Origin: an uncultured Cytophagaceae bacterium
Lineage (GTDB): Bacteria; Bacteroidota; Bacteroidia; Cytophagales; Spirosomataceae
Length of the DNA: 41,623 bases
Assembly: GCA_903898715.1 (NCBI GenBank)
Contig: CAIUGL010000068.1
Span: 1 to 41,623 of the forward strand
Reading direction: 5' to 3'
Shown here: in pieces, positions 17,120 through 26,105 of the stretch
Layout: each line of letters begins with the position of its first letter
How positions within the stretch are numbered: position 1 is the first letter of the stretch
Notes under the pieces: generated by a model
What the model was told of the DNA's origin: nothing
The model's database searches: none
What the model saw: the letters and a program-made list of their open reading frames with translations, nothing else
Position numbers and translations under genes: made by a program

Positions 17120-20100
17120 TTATTTAAGGGGTAAGCTTTTTAATTTCGTTTTGGCCACTTCTACAATCGCATTATCCGTTGAGTTATCAATAATCGATTT
17201 TAAGATTGCTCGCGCTTGTGCTAAATTTTTAAGGGACACAAAGTTGTCGGCCAACAATACATAGGCTTTACCAATGACGCCATCTGAAACATCCGCAAAT
17301 TCATTTTTGAATTTCGTGGTAATCATTTCATTTGACTCTTTGTATTTTCCTGCTTGACTTAATTGCAAGGCAAATTCAATTTGCGCTTCACCCCCAATAT
17401 CATTTTTATCTAAAGCGATTGTTTTAGTTAACCATTCATTTCGCTGACCTATTTGCGTACTATCCGAATAGGAATCCGCAAGTTTACGACTCATCGTTGC
17501 TAATTCTATTGTCGAATACAAGTCTAAAGGTTCAACCTCTAAAATCACTTTGCCAACTGAATCTAAATTCTTAGCTGCATAGAAAGCGTTAAAGATTTGG
17601 GTGTAGCCCATTAATACATTTTCAGGTTCTTTGATTTTTGCCTGATGCATCCGGTAGTAATTCACAGATGACTGGTAATTACCTAAGTTGAATTCTAATT
17701 CAGCCGTACGTAAAATGGCTTTATTTACTTGTGGGTGTGCATTTTGTTCAATAACTTTTTTATAGGCAGCAACTGCCTCCGTGGAATCCTTGATTTGATC
17801 TGCCGCATCCGCAATTAAAAAATAGGCTTCCACGACATTCTCGTCTGTTGGATATTTGGTCACAAAATCCTTCAAGGCTGGAATTGCTTTGTCAAATTTC
17901 TTACCATCATAAATACCCTTTGCTGCACTATATTTCAAATCCATAGCCTCAGCATCGTTGGATTCAGACGCATGACTTGCTTGGTAATTCTCCAATACTT
18001 GGCCAAATTCTTCTGGACGACCCACTTTAATTAAATTCTCTTGCAAGCCGATCAATGCATCTTTGGCAATTTTGTCAGCAGAGAATTCATTGATAATGCG
18101 TTTGTAATCCGCAAGCGCTAATTCAAATTGCTCATTATTTGTATACGCTTGAGCACGTTTTAAAATCGATTGCGCTAGGTACTCACTCTTGGTTTTGGCA
18201 TCAATTATTTCTGTAAAGCCTGCAATCGCCTCTTTGTACTTATGTCCATTAAACAATAAGATGTTCTCTTGGAAAATGGCATCTTCGGCGAATTTAGAAT
18301 CTGGAAAATTCATTCGAACCTGCTTGAAGGTTTGTCTTGCTTCTGCATCCCGGTTCAAATAACTAAGCGTCATTCCCTTTTGATACAAGGCATAATCTTT
18401 TTCAGTTTTAGCGATTTCTGCAGCTTGTGAATAATAGGTCAACGCATCTTGATATTTACGTGAAATCAAATACGTGTCAGCTAATCGAATTAAGATGGCA
18501 GGATTGTTTTTCGAGTTAGGCGCTGCTTTTAATCGATCGACATAGGCCTTGAAAAGATTATTCGCTTTTGTGAAATCTTTCGTATTAAAATAGGCGAACG
18601 CAAGACCCATGCGAACTTGTTGGATGAAATCTTCGGTTTGTCCTTTGCCAGTCAGCAAGGGATTATATAATTCGATAGCTTCTTCAAACTGCTTTAACTG
18701 AGATAGCGTCTCTGCTTTTCCTAGTAAGGCCAATTGCGTGTATTGAGCCTTTTGAGGGGTATTAATCGAAATATCAAATAGCTTTATCGCCTCATCAAAA
18801 TGTTCCTCATTGTAGGCACGAACACCTAAATTATAACTTAATGTCTGGTAAGCCTCGTTTAATTTAGGAGATCGATTCGTTAATCCTTGCAAATATTCTA
18901 AGGCCACCTTTAGGTTGTCGGCATGTAAAAACGCATCAGCAACTAATTCTACCGCCTCTTCTGTGAATTTACTTTTTGGAAATTTCGCATTGAAAGCCTG
19001 AATCTCTTGAATGGTTTCTGATGCTCGCCCTAAATCTAACTGTACTTTAGCGTGGTTATAATAAGCTTCTTCTTGAATTTGGGTATTAAAACTTAGGTTT
19101 TTGGCCAAATCAAATGCTTCTAGCGTAGCCGCCAAATTTCCCGCATTTAATTGTGCAAGTGCAAGTGTAAATGCAGCATATTGACCCAAAGAGTCTTTTT
19201 GACTTGCTAAACCTTTCAATTGGGTAGCTGCCTCATTAAACTTTTTAATGCGGTATAATGAATAGCCTAAGCGATATTGAGAAGTTGGATTGATTTTATT
19301 TCCTGTTGCCTTGATTAGCACATCATAACTTTTAGCTGCTTTTTCAAACCGCTCAAGTTTAAATTGTACATCAGCCACGAGCTGAGATAATTCATCTAAT
19401 CGGTAACCGGAATTCTTTTTTACGAGTATGGGTTCTGCGTAATTCAATAATTCATTGAATTTTGATTGGTTGAAATAGCAAAGCGCAATCCAATTGGGAA
19501 TTTCCCGACGGTACTTGCTACTTGCTTCCGCCTTTTGGAAATCTGGTGCAGCATCAGCATAACGCTTGTCGTTGAATTGAATTACCGCGGCATAATATGC
19601 AGCAGAAAGCGCATATTCTTCTTCCTGCTCTACTTTTATCTCATTAAAATAAGGCAAGGCTTCGGTGAAGTTTTTGAGTTCGTAATACGAAACGGCTAAT
19701 TTATATTTAGCTTCTAGATTGGTTTCAGATGATTTGCTCAGGTATTTTACGGCTTTGGCATAATCGCCATTGTCATAGAAAAATGTACCAATGCCACGTA
19801 ACAACTTAATTGCTTGAGGATGTTCTGGATTATTTGCTACAAAACGCTCGGCTAAAATCTCGGCCTCAGGCTGGCTCATGTATAAGGAACACATCGTCAT
19901 GTAATATTCAGCTAAAACCCTTTGCCCAGCTTGCTCATTACTTAATGGTTCAATACTTCCGAGATAGGCATTGAATTCTTCTCGTGCAGCCACATAATTC
20001 TTTGCATCAAAGTATTCTTTGGCCTGACGAAAATGTAATGTATGATCTTTGAAACTAAGTGTTTGTTGGCCAAAGGCCCCCAAGCTCACGCAGAAAAAAA

Positions 20101-20143
20101 AGAAAGCTGAGACCCAGCGAATCGATCTTGAATGGTTATTCAT
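17120..20143 (-). CDS. Large secreted TPR-repeat protein
   Basis: About 1007 aa with an N-terminal signal peptide (MNNHSRSIRWVSAFFFFCV..., cleavage near GAFGQ), so periplasmic or outer-membrane-associated. Nearly the whole mature protein is TPR/Sel1-like helical pairs, for example FRQAKEYFDAKNYVAAREEF, GTFFYDNGDYAKAVKYLSKS and ADTYLISRKYQDALTYYSQA, likely more than 20 repeats. I chose the ATG at 20143; an in-frame TTG at 20176 would precede the signal peptide by 11 residues. A TATTTTTG box on the minus strand at 20174-20181 places transcription just inside, supporting the shorter form. It is the first gene of the operon with the barrel, SPOR, TonB-like, folC and trmB genes. Probably a scaffold for envelope proteins; the partner is unknown. 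Confidence 0.82.
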   Translation of the reverse strand: MNNHSRSIRWVSAFFFFCVSLGAFGQQTLSFKDHTLHFRQAKEYFDAKNYVAAREEFNAYLGSIEPLSNEQAGQRVLAEYYMTMCSLYMSQPEAEILAERFVANNPEHPQAIKLLRGIGTFFYDNGDYAKAVKYLSKSSETNLEAKYKLAVSYYELKNFTEALPYFNEIKVEQEEEYALSAAYYAAVIQFNDKRYADAAPDFQKAEASSKYRREIPNWIALCYFNQSKFNELLNYAEPILVKKNSGYRLDELSQLVADVQFKLERFEKAAKSYDVLIKATGNKINPTSQYRLGYSLYRIKKFNEAATQLKGLASQKDSLGQYAAFTLALAQLNAGNLAATLEAFDLAKNLSFNTQIQEEAYYNHAKVQLDLGRASETIQEIQAFNAKFPKSKFTEEAVELVADAFLHADNLKVALEYLQGLTNRSPKLNEAYQTLSYNLGVRAYNEEHFDEAIKLFDISINTPQKAQYTQLALLGKAETLSQLKQFEEAIELYNPLLTGKGQTEDFIQQVRMGLAFAYFNTKDFTKANNLFKAYVDRLKAAPNSKNNPAILIRLADTYLISRKYQDALTYYSQAAEIAKTEKDYALYQKGMTLSYLNRDAEARQTFKQVRMNFPDSKFAEDAIFQENILLFNGHKYKEAIAGFTEIIDAKTKSEYLAQSILKRAQAYTNNEQFELALADYKRIINEFSADKIAKDALIGLQENLIKVGRPEEFGQVLENYQASHASESNDAEAMDLKYSAAKGIYDGKKFDKAIPALKDFVTKYPTDENVVEAYFLIADAADQIKDSTEAVAAYKKVIEQNAHPQVNKAILRTAELEFNLGNYQSSVNYYRMHQAKIKEPENVLMGYTQIFNAFYAAKNLDSVGKVILEVEPLDLYSTIELATMSRKLADSYSDSTQIGQRNEWLTKTIALDKNDIGGEAQIEFALQLSQAGKYKESNEMITTKFKNEFADVSDGVIGKAYVLLADNFVSLKNLAQARAILKSIIDNSTDNAIVEVAKTKLKSLPLK

Positions 20144-20320
20144 TTGAAAATGTTTACAACATGCACATTGAATCAAAAATACGATTTTTCTTTTAAATTA
20201 TTGTTTGAGGCTTTTGATTTATTTTAGGTGCTCCCTACCAATTAATAGCTATTTCTTAGGAGATACGGCCTATTTTACTAATTTTAGGTTTTCTATTTCA
20301 TCCTAATAAACTTTAAATCA

Positions 20321-22093
20321 ATGTATCTTAAGAAATTAGTAATCCTAAGCCTATTATTTCTGGGATTTGAACTAAGTGCCGCTCCGATTAAGCATCTCGT
20401 TCAAATGTCCAACCCTCAATCCCATTACTTTGAAGTGACAACTACCTTAGATGTTAGTAAGGAAACAGCAAAATACATCGATTTGAAGATGGCTGCTTGG
20501 ACACCTGGCTCCTATCTTATTCGTGAATTCGCACGTAATGTGGAACAAGTACATGCAACTGCACAAGGTAATACCTTGCCTATTGACAAAATCTCAAAAA
20601 ACACCTGGCGCATTTCCTTGAAGCCTGGTATGAAACAAGTTCAAGTTAAGTACCAAGTCTATGCATTTGAACTTTCTGTCCGCACGTCGTTTTTAGATGA
20701 TGCGCACGGTTACATCAATCCAGCTAGTGTATTATTATATGTGGCCAAATGGGCCAAAGAACCGCAGGAACTTAGTATTGTTCCGCATAAAGACTTTAAA
20801 CGGGTGTCAACTGCCCTAAAAAATGTGGGTGGCTTTAATTATGTTGCAAAGGACTTAGATGAATTAATTGATTCACCTATTGAAATTGGAAACCACAAGG
20901 TTTGGGATTTTAAGGTGAATAATATTCCCCATCAAATTGCCTTTTATGGTCCTGCGAAAGTCGATTCGGTTAAATTCTTATCCGATGTAAAGAAGATGGC
21001 GGAGGAAGCACAAAAAGTAGTTGGCGAACATCCTTGCGATCACTATTTGTTCATCATCCATAATTTAAACCGCGGTGGTGGCGGGTTGGAACACTTATAT
21101 TCAACTACTTGCCAGGTAACGCGTTCTAATTATGAAACGACAAAAGGTTACCAGGGAATTATGAACTTATTGGCCCATGAGTATTTTCATTTATGGAATA
21201 TAAAGCGCATTCGTCCTAAAACTTTAGGACCTTTTGACTACGAAAATGAGAATTATACACACAATTTGTGGTTCTCAGAAGGCATTACGAGCTATTATGC
21301 TGATGTGATTAATCAGCGTACGGGTATGGTTTCTACGGCAGATTACATTAAAGCTTTAGCTGAGGAAATTTCGGGTGTTGAGAATACGCCAGGAAATCAG
21401 GTGGAATCAGCCGCTGAGGCAAGCTGGGATGCCTGGATCAAATATTACCGTCCTAATGAGAATTCACGCAATTCAACTGTTTCTTATTATGACAAAGGAT
21501 CTTTATTGGGTGGGGTTTTGAATATGTGGATCATCAGCCAAACTAAAGGTGCTCATTCATTAGACGATGTTTTCAAACTTTTATATCAAACGTATTATTT
21601 GAAACAAGGTCGCGGATTTACGGATGCGGAACTTGAAAATGCATTTACGACTGTTGCGGGAACTTCTGCCGCTACTTTCTTTAAAGAATCGATTTATGGT
21701 GTTAAAACACCTGATTATGCTGGATTATTTGGCCAATTTGGTTATTCGTGGTCTGATGTCAATACAGGTAAATCAATTCCATTTGCAGGATTTAATGCCA
21801 TGGCTGGTCGGGTTACTTCGATTTATAAAGCAGGTCCAGCATTCGTAGCAGGATTAAATGTGGGCGATGAGATCGTGCAAGTAAATCAAGTGGATTTTGC
21901 TGGGGTGGATAAGTTGCTTGCCGACAAAAAAGTAGGTGATGTATTGAAATTTCGTGTGAAACGTGATGGCATGGAACGTACGTTTGATCTAACAATTAGT
22001 CAAACTCCACTCAAATCTTTTGCAATTCAATCCGTTGAAAAACCGAGTGACGCACAATTGAAATTGCGTCATAAGTGGTTAGGAGGTAATTAA
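20321..22093 (+). CDS. M61-family glycyl aminopeptidase with PDZ domain
   Basis: A 590-aa secreted zinc peptidase. The signal peptide ends near residue 20 (GFELSAAP). The N-terminal beta domain is followed by the thermolysin-like catalytic domain with the HExxH site LAHEYFHLWNIKR (H286, E287, H290) and the downstream zinc glutamate in WFSEGITSYYAD. A C-terminal PDZ domain (~490-570) has AGPAFVAGLNVGDEIVQVNQ. Family knowledge: M61 enzymes release N-terminal glycine, alanine and similar residues from peptides. It is a single gene transcribed away from the large TPR gene. Its stop overlaps by 4 bp the stop of a convergent 78-aa gene. Confidence 0.92.
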   Translation: MYLKKLVILSLLFLGFELSAAPIKHLVQMSNPQSHYFEVTTTLDVSKETAKYIDLKMAAWTPGSYLIREFARNVEQVHATAQGNTLPIDKISKNTWRISLKPGMKQVQVKYQVYAFELSVRTSFLDDAHGYINPASVLLYVAKWAKEPQELSIVPHKDFKRVSTALKNVGGFNYVAKDLDELIDSPIEIGNHKVWDFKVNNIPHQIAFYGPAKVDSVKFLSDVKKMAEEAQKVVGEHPCDHYLFIIHNLNRGGGGLEHLYSTTCQVTRSNYETTKGYQGIMNLLAHEYFHLWNIKRIRPKTLGPFDYENENYTHNLWFSEGITSYYADVINQRTGMVSTADYIKALAEEISGVENTPGNQVESAAEASWDAWIKYYRPNENSRNSTVSYYDKGSLLGGVLNMWIISQTKGAHSLDDVFKLLYQTYYLKQGRGFTDAELENAFTTVAGTSAATFFKESIYGVKTPDYAGLFGQFGYSWSDVNTGKSIPFAGFNAMAGRVTSIYKAGPAFVAGLNVGDEIVQVNQVDFAGVDKLLADKKVGDVLKFRVKRDGMERTFDLTISQTPLKSFAIQSVEKPSDAQLKLRHKWLGGN

Positions 22094-22326
22094 TCGATGT
22101 ACTTTGCCTTTTCGGCATACATCGACTGAAAGGTCTCAATGACAAATTTTTGAAAGGAGGAGCTGGATGCCAGCTCCTCTATTTCTTTTTGGGAGGAAAA
22201 GTCCATGACGGAGTATTTATAACTCTGTTCCAAATGCGGGGTTTCGAATTTCAAAATGTACTTCGAGTTCCATTCGAAAAGCGAAATGCGCATGGAGTCA
22301 TTAGGTATTTCCTTGATAAAATGCAT
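22090..22326 (-). CDS. Small conserved-looking protein (78 aa), function unknown
   Basis: A 78-residue protein without signal peptide or membrane segment, with KYILKFETPHLEQSYKYSVMD in its centre and a helical, serine-rich C-terminal half. I do not recognise a domain. It is likely real because its ATG overlaps the stop of the cyclophilin gene by one base (TAATG), which is typical translational coupling. Its stop meets the M61 peptidase stop tail-to-tail with a 4-bp overlap, leaving no spare sequence. Coupling to a peptidyl-prolyl isomerase may hint at a cytoplasmic protein-folding or housekeeping role, but that is only inference. Confidence 0.7.
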   Translation of the reverse strand: MHFIKEIPNDSMRISLFEWNSKYILKFETPHLEQSYKYSVMDFSSQKEIEELASSSSFQKFVIETFQSMYAEKAKYID

Positions 22327-22763
22327 TAGTCGTGAATGATTTTAACGCTTTGAATCACATCGCCTTCGCGGATTTGATCGATTACATCAAGACCTTCAAC
22401 AACCTTACCGAAACACGTATGCTTGCGATCTAAGTGTGCCGTATTGTTACGAGAGTGGCAAATGAAAAACTGAGAACCACCTGTATTTGGTCCACGATGT
22501 GCCATTGAAAGTACTCCACGATCATGGAATTGATTATTTCCAGTTAATTCACATGGGATTGAATAACCTGGACCACCTGCTCCAGTTCCGGTTGGGTCGC
22601 CCCCTTGTACTACGAAATCAGCAATAACTCGGTGAAAAATTACTCCATCATAAAAGCCCTTCTCCGAAAGATCAATGAAATTTTTCACGTGAATCGGAGC
22701 ATCTTCTGTATAAAATTCGATTTTCATTAACCCTTTATCGGTCAACATTTCTGCGTATGCCAT
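22326..22763 (-). CDS. Cyclophilin-type peptidyl-prolyl cis-trans isomerase
   Basis: A 145-aa single-domain cyclophilin that speeds proline isomerisation in protein folding. It has the catalytic-site block VIFHRVIADFVVQGGDPTGTG (active-site Arg in FHRV), then RGVLSMAHRGPNTGGSQFFIC and HLDRKHTCFGKVVEGLDVID. No signal peptide is seen, so cytoplasmic. A TATCTTTG box on the minus strand (22787-22794) is a plausible -7 element; the -33 element is not obvious. It is coupled to the downstream 78-aa gene. It lies divergent to the TPR lipoprotein gene across a 46-bp spacer. Confidence 0.95.
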   Translation of the reverse strand: MAYAEMLTDKGLMKIEFYTEDAPIHVKNFIDLSEKGFYDGVIFHRVIADFVVQGGDPTGTGAGGPGYSIPCELTGNNQFHDRGVLSMAHRGPNTGGSQFFICHSRNNTAHLDRKHTCFGKVVEGLDVIDQIREGDVIQSVKIIHD

Positions 22764-22809
22764 CTTATTTAATTAAATTTGAGGCACAAAGATAAAAATT
22801 ATATCCATT

Positions 22810-23547
22810 ATGAGGTACCTCGTTTTATGCATGTTTGCGATTTTAACTGTGTCTTGTCAATCAGATACCTCAAAAAAAGAAGCATCTGATTTTTTTCTGC
22901 GCGGTAATGCCAAATTTAAAGAGAAGGAATATTTTGAATCCATTAAATGGTATAACGAATCCATTGAGAAACAAGAAGTTTTCCCAGATGCGTATTATAA
23001 TCGAGGATTAGTGTACCAGCAGCTCGAAAAGCATGATGAGGCTTTAGCTGATTTTACAAAAGCCTACGCCCAAGATTCCAAATTTGCTCCTGCCCTGTTC
23101 AAGTTGGCCGAAACCCTTCAAACCCTAGAAAAATACGATTTAGCCTTATCTGAATCAGCGAAACTAGTTAAGAATTTCCCTGATTCTGCAGCAAATTGGA
23201 CACTTCATGGCAATATTCAAATGCAAAAGGAGATGTGGAATGAGTCGATGGTTTCCTATGATCGTGCATTAGCTATTGATTCTCTATCGGTTGAAACGAT
23301 GATCAATCAAGGTGTGGTGTTTCAGGAGTTGAATCAATTAGATTTAGCAGAAAAGATGTTCAAACGCGCGTTGCGTCAAGGAAAATACCAAGACCTGATT
23401 TATAATAATCTAGGTTATGTGGAGATACAGCGGATGCACTGGGAATTAGCCAAGCAATATGTTCAAAAAGCGTTAGCTGTTGACCCTAAAAACCCATTAT
23501 ATGTGAAGAATTGGGAGCGAATTCAGAAAAAATCAATGCTTGAATAA
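22810..23547 (+). CDS. TPR lipoprotein
   Basis: A 245-aa protein with a lipoprotein signal peptide (hydrophobic core, then LTVSC, lipidated cysteine near residue 16). Five to six TPR units cover the rest, e.g. ADAYYNRGLVYQQLEKHDEA-like (the actual text begins PDAYYNRGLVYQ) and NWTLHGNIQMQKEMWNESMV. It is likely anchored in the inner or outer membrane facing the periplasm and acts as a binding scaffold. A TAAATTTG box at 22774-22781 is a possible -7 element overlapping the divergent cyclophilin leader. The last 15 bp overlap the end of convergent menD. No partner gene is obvious. Confidence 0.85.
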   Translation: MRYLVLCMFAILTVSCQSDTSKKEASDFFLRGNAKFKEKEYFESIKWYNESIEKQEVFPDAYYNRGLVYQQLEKHDEALADFTKAYAQDSKFAPALFKLAETLQTLEKYDLALSESAKLVKNFPDSAANWTLHGNIQMQKEMWNESMVSYDRALAIDSLSVETMINQGVVFQELNQLDLAEKMFKRALRQGKYQDLIYNNLGYVEIQRMHWELAKQYVQKALAVDPKNPLYVKNWERIQKKSMLE

Positions 23548-25149
23548 GCGCATATAAGCTTGTAATTCCTGAGTATTCACAGCAGAATCGGTGAAAATTT
23601 CTAAGATTTTTCCGCGATCACTCGGCTCGAAAAAGTGCTGCATTTGTTGGTGCAATTCATTCCAATCATACGCTTCAAAATAGTCGATTCCAGCATCTAA
23701 AGCTGTATTTTTTGCACGAAATACTTGCTTAGTTACCATGAATTCATCCAGTTCAGGTAGGTCTTTGGCTCCATCCAATATTCCAAAAATTCCTCCCCCA
23801 GAATTATTGAAGATGATAATGCGCACATTAGCACCTACATACGCATTCCATAGCGCATTGCGGTCATATTGAAATGCCACATCACCAATGAGGGAAATGA
23901 CCAATTTATTGGTTTGTTGGCTCGCACCTATAGCTGTACTCAAACATCCATCGATGCCACTAGTCCCTCGGTTTGAAAATACCTCAGATTGTGTAAATAT
24001 ATTTTCTGTCCAGTTGATATACCGAATGGCCAATGAATTTGCGACATGAACCTCCGAATTTGGCGAGTCCATGGCGCCAATCAAGTGATTATAAATAGCC
24101 AATTCAGACCAGCTTTCTTTCTTGAAATATGCTTCCTGTATCGCTTCCACCCTGTTTTTTGCACTATTTACAGCCGATACCCCCCTCAGGGTTTGTTGAC
24201 ACAATGACGTTAAGACCGAAATTGTTTCCGCACGAACCACGCGAGTTAGACACTGAAATGGATCTGGTTTTCCGATGGGATTTGGGTGCACCAACCAGGA
24301 GGCCGTTGGCTTATAGGTTCTCAGAAATTGTTTAATGCGTTTGCTAACAAACGATTTACCAAAATGAATATGAAACTCCGGTTGGAATGAAGGTAAATTT
24401 ACCTCATTCGCCCAAATTAAATCATGGTGCAGTTGGCATTCCGCCGGCAGATTAGCCGTTGCATCCCCAATAACAGGTATTCCATTTAGTGCCAATTGGG
24501 CAAAAAAATCATTCTCAGCCTGATTGAATGGTCTTTGGCCGACAGTAATTAGTAGTGAAGCACCTTGTTTTACCTGAAAATCGGTATCCAATTCAGGTGT
24601 TTTATGGGCTTCAATGGCCTGAGGTTCCCGAATTTGCGGTAATGCCTCTCCGTTAGTTGGATAAAACGGCTCAGTGATGGGCACATTCATGTGTACGGGC
24701 CCTTGTGGAAATGCCATGGCTTTTTCCACGAGCTGATTTGGTTGAAACGGATTGAAGCTTTCGGCATGTTTGACATGCTTTCCAAATAGATTTTCTTGAT
24801 AGATTGTTTGTCCATCCCACTGGCCAATCCACTCGGCTGGTCGGTCTGCGGTTAAAACAATGAGCGGAATTTCTTGGAAGAATGCCTCAACGACAGCTGG
24901 AGCAAAATTAAGTCCGGCTGAACCTGAGGTGCAACAAATAATGACAGGTCTTTTGGTTTTTAATGCGCGACCGAGACCAAAGAAACCAGCAGAACGTTCA
25001 TCGGAAATAGAATAGCAGCGAAATCCGCCGTGGCGAACTAAGGCTAGCATGATCGGTGCATTACGCGAACCTGGGCATATAACTGCTTCATTTACACCTT
25101 GTTGGTGCAAGTTCTCAATCAAATCTACAAGTCCTTCTGGGTATGCCAT
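23533..25149 (-). CDS. menD: 2-succinyl-5-enolpyruvyl-6-hydroxy-3-cyclohexene-1-carboxylate synthase
   Basis: A thiamine-diphosphate enzyme of menaquinone synthesis that condenses isochorismate with 2-oxoglutarate. From this start it is 538 aa. It has the ThDP N-terminal block EAVICPGSRNAPIMLAL with YSISDERSAGFFGLG (catalytic Glu region), then CCTSGSAGLNFAPAVVEAF and PLIVLTADRPAEW. The C-terminal ThDP/Mg motif is SLIGDVAFQYDRNALWNA with IIFNNSGGGIF. I chose the ATG at 25149 (MAYPEGLVDLI). An in-frame ATG at 25167 lies inside the preceding terminator hairpin and would add MRLFFA encoded by the T-run. No other men genes are in the window. It lies downstream of rpoD on the same strand. Confidence 0.94.
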   Translation of the reverse strand: MAYPEGLVDLIENLHQQGVNEAVICPGSRNAPIMLALVRHGGFRCYSISDERSAGFFGLGRALKTKRPVIICCTSGSAGLNFAPAVVEAFFQEIPLIVLTADRPAEWIGQWDGQTIYQENLFGKHVKHAESFNPFQPNQLVEKAMAFPQGPVHMNVPITEPFYPTNGEALPQIREPQAIEAHKTPELDTDFQVKQGASLLITVGQRPFNQAENDFFAQLALNGIPVIGDATANLPAECQLHHDLIWANEVNLPSFQPEFHIHFGKSFVSKRIKQFLRTYKPTASWLVHPNPIGKPDPFQCLTRVVRAETISVLTSLCQQTLRGVSAVNSAKNRVEAIQEAYFKKESWSELAIYNHLIGAMDSPNSEVHVANSLAIRYINWTENIFTQSEVFSNRGTSGIDGCLSTAIGASQQTNKLVISLIGDVAFQYDRNALWNAYVGANVRIIIFNNSGGGIFGILDGAKDLPELDEFMVTKQVFRAKNTALDAGIDYFEAYDWNELHQQMQHFFEPSDRGKILEIFTDSAVNTQELQAYMRLFKH

Positions 25150-25152
25150 CGC

Positions 25153-25178
25153 AAAAAAAAGCCTCATAAGAGGCTTTT
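25153..25178 (-). terminator. Terminator between rpoD and menD, abutting the menD start
   Basis: On the minus strand, AAAAGCCTC (25170-25178), a TTAT loop and GAGGCTTTT (25157-25165), followed by T residues to 25153. It begins just after the rpoD stop and leaves only three bases (GCG) before the preferred menD ATG. Confidence 0.85.
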
Positions 25179-25183
25179 AAAAT

Positions 25184-26047
25184 TTATCCAAGATACGTTT
25201 TTAGGGCTTTGCTACGTGACGTATGACGGAGGCGGCGAATCGCTTTCTCTTTAATTTGTCTTACGCGTTCGCGCGTTAGGTTGAATTTTTCACCGATTTC
25301 CTCTAGGGTCATCGCGTGCTCACCATTTAAGCCAAAATATAATGTAACGACATCAGCTTCACGTTGGGTTAACGTAGATAATGCGCGTTGAACCTCCCGG
25401 CGTAATGAATCATTGATCAAACCAGAATCTGGCTTGTCTTCTGAATCATTTTCCAAAACGTCTAATAATGAATTTTCTTCTCCTTGAACGAAAGGTGCAT
25501 CCATGGATACGTGACGACCTGAGATTTTCAGTGTGTCAACAACCTCACCGGTAGAAATTTCCAATACTTCGGCTAATTCTTCTGGAGATGGCTCACGTTC
25601 AAATTTTTGCTCGAGTTCAGAAAACGTTTTCGAGATTTTATTTAGGGAACCTACGCGATTTAATGGCAAACGAACGATACGAGATTGTTCTGCCAAAGCT
25701 TGTAAGATGGATTGGCGAATCCACCATACGGCGTAGGAGATAAATTTAAATCCACGGGTTTCGTCAAAACGTTGGGCTGCTTTGATCAAACCTAAGTTTC
25801 CTTCGTTAATTAAGTCACCAAGGCTTAAACCTTGATTTTGGTATTGTTTAGCTACAGAAACCACAAAACGTAAATTGGCTTTCGTCAAACGTTCCAATGA
25901 TAACTGGTCTCCTTCGCGGATCTTTTGTGCGAGTATTACCTCTTCATCCGGTGTCAATAAATCCACCTTACCGATTTCCTGCAGGTATTTGTCAAGTGAT
26001 TGACTTTCCCTGTTGGTAATTTGTTTGCTAATTTTTAGCTGTCTCAT
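25184..26047 (-). CDS. rpoD: RNA polymerase primary sigma factor (sigma-70, Bacteroidota type)
   Basis: A 287-aa group 1 sigma factor that directs RNA polymerase to housekeeping promoters. Region 1.2 is near [20 protein letters not shown]. Region 2 holds [42 protein letters not shown] and [13 protein letters not shown]. Region 3 follows (~125-190). Region 4 carries the helix-turn-helix [20 protein letters not shown]. Region 1.1 and the long non-conserved insert of proteobacterial RpoD are missing, as is usual in Bacteroidota. That fits the TTTG/TAnnTTTG promoters seen here. It lies 58 nt after pnp with a hairpin in the gap and no obvious own promoter, so it may be co-transcribed with rpsO-pnp. 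Confidence 0.96.
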   Translation of the reverse strand: MRQLKISKQITNRESQSLDKYLQEIGKVDLLTPDEEVILAQKIREGDQLSLERLTKANLRFVVSVAKQYQNQGLSLGDLINEGNLGLIKAAQRFDETRGFKFISYAVWWIRQSILQALAEQSRIVRLPLNRVGSLNKISKTFSELEQKFEREPSPEELAEVLEISTGEVVDTLKISGRHVSMDAPFVQGEENSLLDVLENDSEDKPDSGLINDSLRREVQRALSTLTQREADVVTLYFGLNGEHAMTLEEIGEKFNLTRERVRQIKEKAIRRLRHTSRSKALKTYLG

Positions 26048-26067
26048 AGGATCTTACAACAGATTGA

Positions 26068-26098
26068 ATGGGCAAAAGGTTTCGATTCTTTTGCCCAT
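26068..26098 (-). other. Hairpin in the pnp-rpoD gap without T-run
   Basis: An 11-bp perfect stem (26068-26078 with 26088-26098) and a 9-nt loop fill most of the 58-bp gap. No T-run follows in the direction of transcription, so this looks like an RNA-stability or processing hairpin rather than a terminator. The neighbouring gene encodes an exoribonuclease that is stalled by stems. Confidence 0.6.
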
Positions 26099-26105
26099 GA
26101 ATAAT

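Noticed and set aside
25150-25167. Longer MenD starting inside the hairpin
   Set aside because: The extra residues are encoded by the terminator loop and T-run; homology starts at the ATG at 25149.
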